In this document: positions 15,264 to 19,407 of the stretch, piece by piece
Layout of the letters: each line of letters opens with the position of its first letter
How positions within the stretch are numbered: position 1 is the first letter of the stretch
Assembly: GCA_016193165.1 (NCBI GenBank)
Contig: JACPST010000067.1
Span: forward strand, 1 to 19,407
DNA from: Deltaproteobacteria bacterium
GTDB taxonomy: Bacteria > Bdellovibrionota > JACOXK01 > 2-02-FULL-40-11
Length of the DNA: 19,407 nt
Reading direction: 5' to 3'
Notes under the pieces: generated by a model
What the model was told of the DNA's origin: nothing
The model's input: the letters and a program-made list of their open reading frames with translations, nothing else
The model's database searches: none
Made by a program: the position numbers and the translations under genes

Positions 15264-15982
15264 CTCATCCCCTTTATCTGCCAATTCATTATACTCTTCT
15301 GTAAGCTTCTCATTGGCGGCTCATCTTCATCATCGAGCAAGTTCACCGCTTGAGTTTTTGTCAGACGCTTAATAGTCTCCTCCACATAAGCTTCTACAAA
15401 TTTTTCCACTTGTCTTTCAATCCGAGCATCGATTCTTTCTTCTAAAGATTCGCTCAGATCTGGGTTATCGAAGTCTTTTGCATACATCGGATTTCCACGA
15501 AGCATGGCTAATACCTCATCCCAAGCTTTAGCCAAGATGTAATCATCTTCGTCAGCCGCACTGAGTTCGTAATCTTCTTCATTTTGTTTCTTTTTTCCTT
15601 TTTCAGAGGCTTTCTTGCCTCCTTCTTTTTTAACAAAGATGCTCACCACACCTGCAGCTTGAAGCTTAGTCACCAAATCATCTATTTTAGAATCTGGTGT
15701 ATCTTTACCGCAAGTCACAGTAGCTGTGTCTCCAACAATTTCTGTTCTTTTAATCTCTTCGTCTTTATCTCCTGCCTTAGGTTCAGTTTTTGTACTACCT
15801 TCCACTTTGCTTCCATCAGTAGCATGTTCATGAGAGCCTGGTTCATCACAAATTTGCGTATTGCCGACCATTCTACAAGCCGCATATACGTTATCGGTGA
15901 ATTGTGTAAAATCCTTTAGGGCATAAGTCCCTAAGAACACTGCCAAAACCACTACCACTTTGATCAACTTCATCGATTTCAT
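15260..15982 (-). CDS. Exported acidic protein of unknown function
   Basis: A 240-residue protein with an N-terminal export signal (MKSMKLIKVVVVLAVFLGTYA, likely cut after TYA or near VYA-AC). The start at 15982 is supported by AAGGAGA 8 bases upstream; the longer reading from 16039 would put 19 polar residues before the signal. The mature part has a Cys pair (C36, C45), a polar region rich in Lys/Glu/Asp (EGGKKASEKGKKKQNEEDYE), then a helical C-terminal half (DDYILAKAWDEVLAMLRG; ERIDARIERQVEKFVEAYVEETIKRL). No catalytic motif is visible. Its frame extends back into the 3' end of the upstream coiled-coil gene, and its stop overlaps the next start by ATGA, so the three genes are co-translated. 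The lipobox is poor (Y at -3), so a lipoprotein is unlikely. Confidence 0.7.
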   Translation of the reverse strand: MKSMKLIKVVVVLAVFLGTYALKDFTQFTDNVYAACRMVGNTQICDEPGSHEHATDGSKVEGSTKTEPKAGDKDEEIKRTEIVGDTATVTCGKDTPDSKIDDLVTKLQAAGVVSIFVKKEGGKKASEKGKKKQNEEDYELSAADEDDYILAKAWDEVLAMLRGNPMYAKDFDNPDLSESLEERIDARIERQVEKFVEAYVEETIKRLTKTQAVNLLDDEDEPPMRSLQKSIMNWQIKGMR

Positions 15983-16016
15983 CGCTTTATCTCCTTCTTG
16001 GGTCAGCGACCCTTCC

Positions 16017-17252
16017 TTATCTGCCATTAGCATAATCAATTAAAGCTCTCAGACTATTGTCTTCGGGCCTTCCAGCCGAAATTCCTCGGCTTCCTCGTCC
16101 TGTACTCACACCACCTGGAATAGGGGCAGGTGTCGGAACGGGTGCAGGACTAGCCTGCTGTTGAATGGTCGGCACAGAGGGATTTGCCCCAGGCACCTGA
16201 CCACCATAAAGTCCTAAAATCGCAGTTCGAATGGCCTCATCTCGAGGATTTCCTAATGGAGCACCTTGAGGCTGCATCGTTTCTTGTCCGGGGAGAGGTA
16301 ATCCTGTTTGAGGATCCACTCGAACCCCACGACCGGTCTGAACCACAGAAGCTGCGATTGTTTCTTTAAGCTTCTTTTCAAGTTCTTGAACAAGAATTTG
16401 GCTACGCAAAGCTCCTTTTTCTAAATCAGACTTTTGGTTCGCGAGTTTTTCTCGTCTTTCTTGATATTTTTCCAGCTTTTCTTGATCTTCGTCTGATTTT
16501 TCTTCTTTGGCTTCCAGCCTTTCAATGCGATCATCAAACGCTTCAATCGCGGCTTTTAATGAAGCTCTCTCTTGCAGCAATGCCACCATTTTTACGCGTT
16601 CCACATTGTACCTTTGCAAAAGAAGCTCAGGTGTCGCATTGACAAGATCAGAAGCAATTTCTGAGCGAGCCGTAAGTTGAATGATGAGCATTTCTAAACT
16701 ATCTCGCTCTTTTTCAAATTTTTCTTCTCTCTTCTCAATTTTCTCTTCTAACGCTGTAATGAATTCTTTAAGTTCTGCCACTTCTTCTTCTAATTTTTCA
16801 GCTTTTTCACAGGTAGCAACTGAAGCACTAGAAGAAGCACGTACACTTTTTGCAAGTTCGTCACGTTTTTCAACAAGTTTTTCTAAATTTTCCGTCAAGG
16901 CTCTTTTCTGAACGTCCGTTAAAGAATCTCCTGACAAAGCTTCCATGCTCTTTTCTAATGCACTTGCCAAGCTTACATCTCGTTTCTTATAGGCTTCTAG
17001 TTTAGCAATGACTGCTGTCTTCACGACGGCTTCTCCCTTTAAAATCTTTGAAACATCTGAAATAATGTCCTTAAGCAGAGTAAGATCTTCTGTCTTCTGC
17101 CTTGCAACAAGTTCTTCAGCTTCGCCCCCATGCGCCTTTCTGACACCAAAAGAAAAACTTGTGGTAATCGACGCAATGAGAATTGCGAGCAAAATAATAA
17201 TTATTTTTCTAATAAGCACAGGATTGAACATCCATCTCAACTTCATCAACAT
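16017..17252 (-). CDS. Exported or membrane-anchored long coiled-coil protein of unknown function
   Basis: A 411-residue protein and the first gene of the minus-strand operon. After a basic N-terminus there is a hydrophobic segment (17-31, IIIILLAILIASITT), either a signal peptide ending near AHG or an anchor. Residues about 50-320 are nearly continuous heptad-like helix rich in Glu/Lys (KLEEEVAELKEFITALEEKI and so on), with one Cys (SVATCEKAEKL). Residues 325-395 are Pro/Gly/Gln-rich (PQTGLPLPGQ; PAPVPTPAPIPGG), then RALIDYANGR. It looks like a periplasm-spanning or surface fibre-forming protein; no family is recognised. GGAGGT ends 5 bases before the ATG at 17252. A sigma-54-type promoter lies about 90 bases upstream. 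Confidence 0.8.
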   Translation of the reverse strand: MLMKLRWMFNPVLIRKIIIILLAILIASITTSFSFGVRKAHGGEAEELVARQKTEDLTLLKDIISDVSKILKGEAVVKTAVIAKLEAYKKRDVSLASALEKSMEALSGDSLTDVQKRALTENLEKLVEKRDELAKSVRASSSASVATCEKAEKLEEEVAELKEFITALEEKIEKREEKFEKERDSLEMLIIQLTARSEIASDLVNATPELLLQRYNVERVKMVALLQERASLKAAIEAFDDRIERLEAKEEKSDEDQEKLEKYQERREKLANQKSDLEKGALRSQILVQELEKKLKETIAASVVQTGRGVRVDPQTGLPLPGQETMQPQGAPLGNPRDEAIRTAILGLYGGQVPGANPSVPTIQQQASPAPVPTPAPIPGGVSTGRGSRGISAGRPEDNSLRALIDYANGR

Positions 17253-17343
17253 AAACTACCTCCGCCACTTCAATTTGAATTGTAACAACCAACAATACCT
17301 GCGGGTCTCACCCTTCGGTCATCGTCCTTTTACTTATATACTA

Positions 17344-17360
17344 AGCAATAGGCATGCCAC
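17344..17360 (-). promoter_or_regulatory. Sigma-54-type promoter of the exported coiled-coil operon
   Basis: On the minus strand GTGGCATG-CCTA-TTGCT matches the -24/-12 consensus with two changes, and the essential GG and GC are exactly 10 bases apart. The start is predicted near 17333, giving a leader of about 80 bases to the ATG at 17252. Confidence 0.65.
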
Positions 17361-17388
17361 ACCTGACATATTTAATTTTATGTAGTTA

Positions 17389-17401
17389 AATCAATAAGTT
17401 A
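17389..17401 (+). promoter_or_regulatory. IHF-type site proximal to the sigma-54 promoter
   Basis: AATCAATAAGTTA fits WATCAANNNNTTR at all defined positions. It is centred about 60 bases upstream of the predicted start on the minus strand, comparable with the IHF-type site at the other sigma-54 promoter. It shares 12 bases with the distal copy. Confidence 0.5.
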
Positions 17402-17498
17402 TATAGACTGCCTAGAATTACATCAAAACGGTGGAAATGATTATATTCTGGGCAGGGGTAAAATTCACATTATGAGAAGACCATAAAATATACTTAAA

Positions 17499-17511
17499 TA
17501 TCAATAAGTTA
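17499..17511 (+). promoter_or_regulatory. Second IHF-type site, direct repeat of the first
   Basis: TATCAATAAGTTA repeats ATCAATAAGTTA from the proximal site exactly 110 bases away, in the same orientation, again a full match to WATCAANNNNTTR. It lies about 170 bases upstream of the minus-strand start and about 120 bases upstream of the predicted ribonucleotide reductase start. Confidence 0.45.
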
Positions 17512-17586
17512 CAACCTAAACCCTTAGACCTTCGATATTTGACTATTTTTTATACAAGCATCAAAAACCCCTTTAAAATTCATATG

Positions 17587-17615
17587 TTGACGTGCTTTAG
17601 GAAGAGAACTATAGT
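17587..17615 (+). promoter_or_regulatory. Sigma-70 promoter of the ribonucleotide reductase gene
   Basis: TTGACG (17587-17592), 17 bases, TATAGT (17610-17615). The start is expected near 17622, followed within a short leader by AAGGTGA (17625-17631), 7 bases before the ATG at 17639. Confidence 0.7.
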
Positions 17616-17638
17616 TAAAAGAAGAAGGTGAATGACAG

Positions 17639-19407
17639 ATGAAGTTTCCAGCAGTACAGACCTCTCTTCCCTTTGTAGAGAAGTCCCCAAGACTGGCTCT
17701 CAATAGGGGGCGGTTTATCCAATATCTCACCAAAAGCATTGAAATTGATCTTGGAGAGGCCCAAAAAGAGTTTTTGGAGCGGATGATTTCTTCTAAAATT
17801 GACCATTACCAAATTAAAAAACCTCCAACACCCCATCGATCTAAAGTTCAGCTAACTTCCAACGCTCGCATTGTTCTTGAAAAACGCTACCTTCGAAAAA
17901 ATGAAAAAGGCGAGCTCATCGAAACTCCCGAACAGCTTTTTGAACGCGTGGCCAAAGCCATTGTTGCACCCGATAAAGCGTATGGAGAAAAAGATATTCG
18001 AGAGATTGAAGAAAAATTTTATGACATGCTCTCTCAATTAGAATTTTTGCCCAACTCTCCCACTCTCATGAATGCAGGAACAGACTTAGGGCAACTTTCT
18101 GCCTGCTTTGTGTTGCCCATTGAAGATTCGATGGATTCTATTTTTGAGACGCTAAAACACACGGCTCTCATTCAAAAATCGGGCGGTGGAACAGGATTTA
18201 ATTTTTCAAAACTTCGCCCTAAAAACAGCGCCATTAAAACCACTCAGGGAACTTCGAGTGGGCCTCTTTCCTTTATTTCTGTGTTTAACTCCGTCACGGA
18301 TACCATTAAACAAGGCGGAACAAGGCGGGGCGCCAATATGGCCATTTTGAATGTCGACCATCCTGATATTTTGGAATTCATTCACTCCAAAGAAACACCA
18401 GGGGCTTTGATTAATTTTAATATCTCTGTTGCTGTCACAGAGAAGTTTATGGAGCTTGTGAAGAAAAATGAAACCTATCCTCTTATAGATCCTACGATAG
18501 AAAAGGTTGTTGGTTCTTTGAACGCTCGGGATGTTTTTAGCCAAATTACAGAAGCCGCATGGAAAACGGGCGATCCTGGGATTATTTTTATTGACCGCAT
18601 CAATAATACTCACCAAGTTCCAAACGCAGGCACGATTGAAAGTACGAACCCATGTGGGGAGCAAATACTTTTACCGTACGAGTCATGCAACTTGGGATCG
18701 ATTAATTTAAATACGGTCATGAATGGCAAAGACATCGATTGGAAAAAACTAGAAGAGCTGACAAAAACAGCCGTGCACTTCTTAGATAATGTTATAGATG
18801 CAAACGCGTATCCTTTGCCTCAAATTGAAAAAATCACCAAAGCCAATCGAACAATTGGATTAGGGGTGATGGGCTTAGCGGATATTTTGATCCAAAAAAA
18901 TATCCCCTATGATAGCGAGGAAGCCCTTAAAGTTTCTGAAGAAGTCATTTCTTTCATTCGCACACAAGCTCACGAAGCCTCTCAAGCCTTGGCTCAAAAA
19001 CGAGGAGCTTTTCCCAATTTCAAAGGCTCTCTGTATGACAAAGCTGGCCAAAAACCACTGCGAAATGCCACCGTCATCACCATTGCTCCGACGGGAACGC
19101 TAAGTTTAATCGCAGGATGCTCCAGTGGGATTGAGCCCCTCTTTGCAAAATCTTATGTCCGACATGTTTTAGAAGGAGAAGCTTTGCCCGAAACTCACAC
19201 AGGAGAAGCGTTAAAAACAGCCCACGAAATTTCACTGGAGTGGCATGTGCGTATGCAAGCCCTCTTTCAAAAATATAGTGACAATGCTGTTTCTAAAACC
19301 GTAAATCTCCCCCACTCTGCCACGATTGAAGATGTCCGAAAAGTATATTGGCTTGCCTATGAACTGTCTTGCAAAGGGATTACTATTTATAGGGATCGTT
19401 CCAAAGA
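17639..19407 (+). CDS. nrdJ: Adenosylcobalamin-dependent (class II) ribonucleoside-diphosphate reductase, 5' part
   Basis: It converts ribonucleotides to deoxyribonucleotides using a cobalamin-generated thiyl radical. The first 589 residues are present and the gene continues past the window end. Motifs: FLPNSPTLMNAGT, LGQLSACFVLP with redox Cys C156, KSGGGTGFNFS, QGGTRRGANM, the active-site triad N337/C339/E341 in NPCGEQ, partner Cys C350 in YESCNLGSINL, RTIGLGVMG, and APTGTLSLIAGCSSGIEP. This arrangement, with no ATP-cone at the N-terminus, is typical of the NrdJ/NrdZ B12-dependent family; a class I enzyme is unlikely, though the C-terminal region that would settle it is missing. The start is the second of two nearby ATGs: the first (17632) is in another frame that soon stops, and AAGGTGA is well placed for 17639. 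Confidence 0.93.
   Translation, partial: MKFPAVQTSLPFVEKSPRLALNRGRFIQYLTKSIEIDLGEAQKEFLERMISSKIDHYQIKKPPTPHRSKVQLTSNARIVLEKRYLRKNEKGELIETPEQLFERVAKAIVAPDKAYGEKDIREIEEKFYDMLSQLEFLPNSPTLMNAGTDLGQLSACFVLPIEDSMDSIFETLKHTALIQKSGGGTGFNFSKLRPKNSAIKTTQGTSSGPLSFISVFNSVTDTIKQGGTRRGANMAILNVDHPDILEFIHSKETPGALINFNISVAVTEKFMELVKKNETYPLIDPTIEKVVGSLNARDVFSQITEAAWKTGDPGIIFIDRINNTHQVPNAGTIESTNPCGEQILLPYESCNLGSINLNTVMNGKDIDWKKLEELTKTAVHFLDNVIDANAYPLPQIEKITKANRTIGLGVMGLADILIQKNIPYDSEEALKVSEEVISFIRTQAHEASQALAQKRGAFPNFKGSLYDKAGQKPLRNATVITIAPTGTLSLIAGCSSGIEPLFAKSYVRHVLEGEALPETHTGEALKTAHEISLEWHVRMQALFQKYSDNAVSKTVNLPHSATIEDVRKVYWLAYELSCKGITIYRDRSK

Larger units (their letters stand above)
17253..17638. other. Divergent intergenic region (386 bases)
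   Basis: It holds no gene. From left to right it has the leader of the minus-strand operon with a small GGGT/ACCC hairpin (about 17303-17313), the sigma-54-type promoter, two IHF-consensus direct repeats, an AT-rich middle part in which I see nothing else clear, and the sigma-70 promoter of the ribonucleotide reductase gene. No B12-riboswitch sequence and no NrdR box were recognised. Confidence 0.7.

Noticed and set aside
15875..15982. Lipoprotein signal in the acidic exported protein
   Set aside because: The sequence before C36 is VYAA with Y at -3 and lies well past the hydrophobic core, so it is not a lipobox.
17404..17414. TAGAC-T-GCCTA beside the proximal IHF-type site as another regulator 1 operator
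   Set aside because: The arms match the operator half-sites, but the spacer is 1 base instead of 3, so a dimer would be out of register; the evidence is too weak to call.
17253..17638. B12 riboswitch or NrdR box before the B12-dependent ribonucleotide reductase gene
   Set aside because: No recognisable B12-box sequence and no paired NrdR-type 16-base boxes were found by eye.
1..19407. CRISPR arrays, tRNA or rRNA genes, insertion sequences, prophage genes
   Set aside because: No regularly spaced repeats, cloverleaf-like or rRNA-like stretches, transposases or terminal inverted repeats were seen.

Overview
The window looks like a chromosomal segment of a Gram-negative bacterium of moderate GC content. 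Sigma-54 enhancer-binding proteins (EBPs), -24/-12 promoters, IHF-type sites, a PilZ protein, Sec signal peptides and B12-dependent enzymes are compatible with a deltaproteobacterial or Bdellovibrionota-like lineage, or a related uncultured one. I cannot fix the taxon from the sequence alone.

Layout. (i) 1-914, +: the 3' end of uvrA. (ii) 915-4221: a regulatory island. A complete EBP (regulator 1) sits behind a sigma-70 promoter studded with inverted repeats. A paralogue (regulator 2) has lost the GAFTGA loop and the Walker B aspartate, and sits behind a textbook sigma-54 promoter with an IHF-type site. A convergent PilZ-domain gene overlaps its 3' end. (iii) 4291-9378, +: a tight four-gene operon for propionyl-CoA carboxylase (carboxyltransferase, biotin carboxylase, biotin carrier) and the catalytic large subunit of methylmalonyl-CoA mutase. 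It takes propionyl-CoA to methylmalonyl-CoA to succinyl-CoA; epimerase, MeaB chaperone and the B12-binding small subunit are not in the window. (iv) 17252 down to 9444, -: a long run of overlapping genes. First come three uncharacterised genes (coiled-coil exported protein, acidic exported protein, Gly/Met/Phe-rich protein), then a signal-peptide coiled-coil ORF and a large coiled-coil/Gly-rich ORF that are probably one gene split by a +1 frameshift. Threonine dehydratase and acetyl-CoA acetyltransferase follow, coupled to them by 4- and 8-base overlaps. A sigma-54-type promoter with flanking IHF-consensus direct repeats precedes this run. (v) 17639-19407, +: the 5' part of a B12-dependent (class II) ribonucleotide reductase with a strong sigma-70 promoter.

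How it may fit together. Threonine dehydratase makes 2-oxobutyrate, a propionyl-CoA precursor, which the convergent PCC/mutase operon would carry to succinyl-CoA. The mutase and the reductase both need adenosylcobalamin. The most unusual content is the regulator pair together with the sigma-54-driven exported coiled-coil/Gly-rich operon. My working model (inference) is that regulator 1 activates sigma-54 promoters, including that of regulator 2 and possibly that of the surface operon. Regulator 2 keeps an almost identical DNA-recognition helix but cannot act as a normal ATPase activator, so it would feed back negatively on the same sites.
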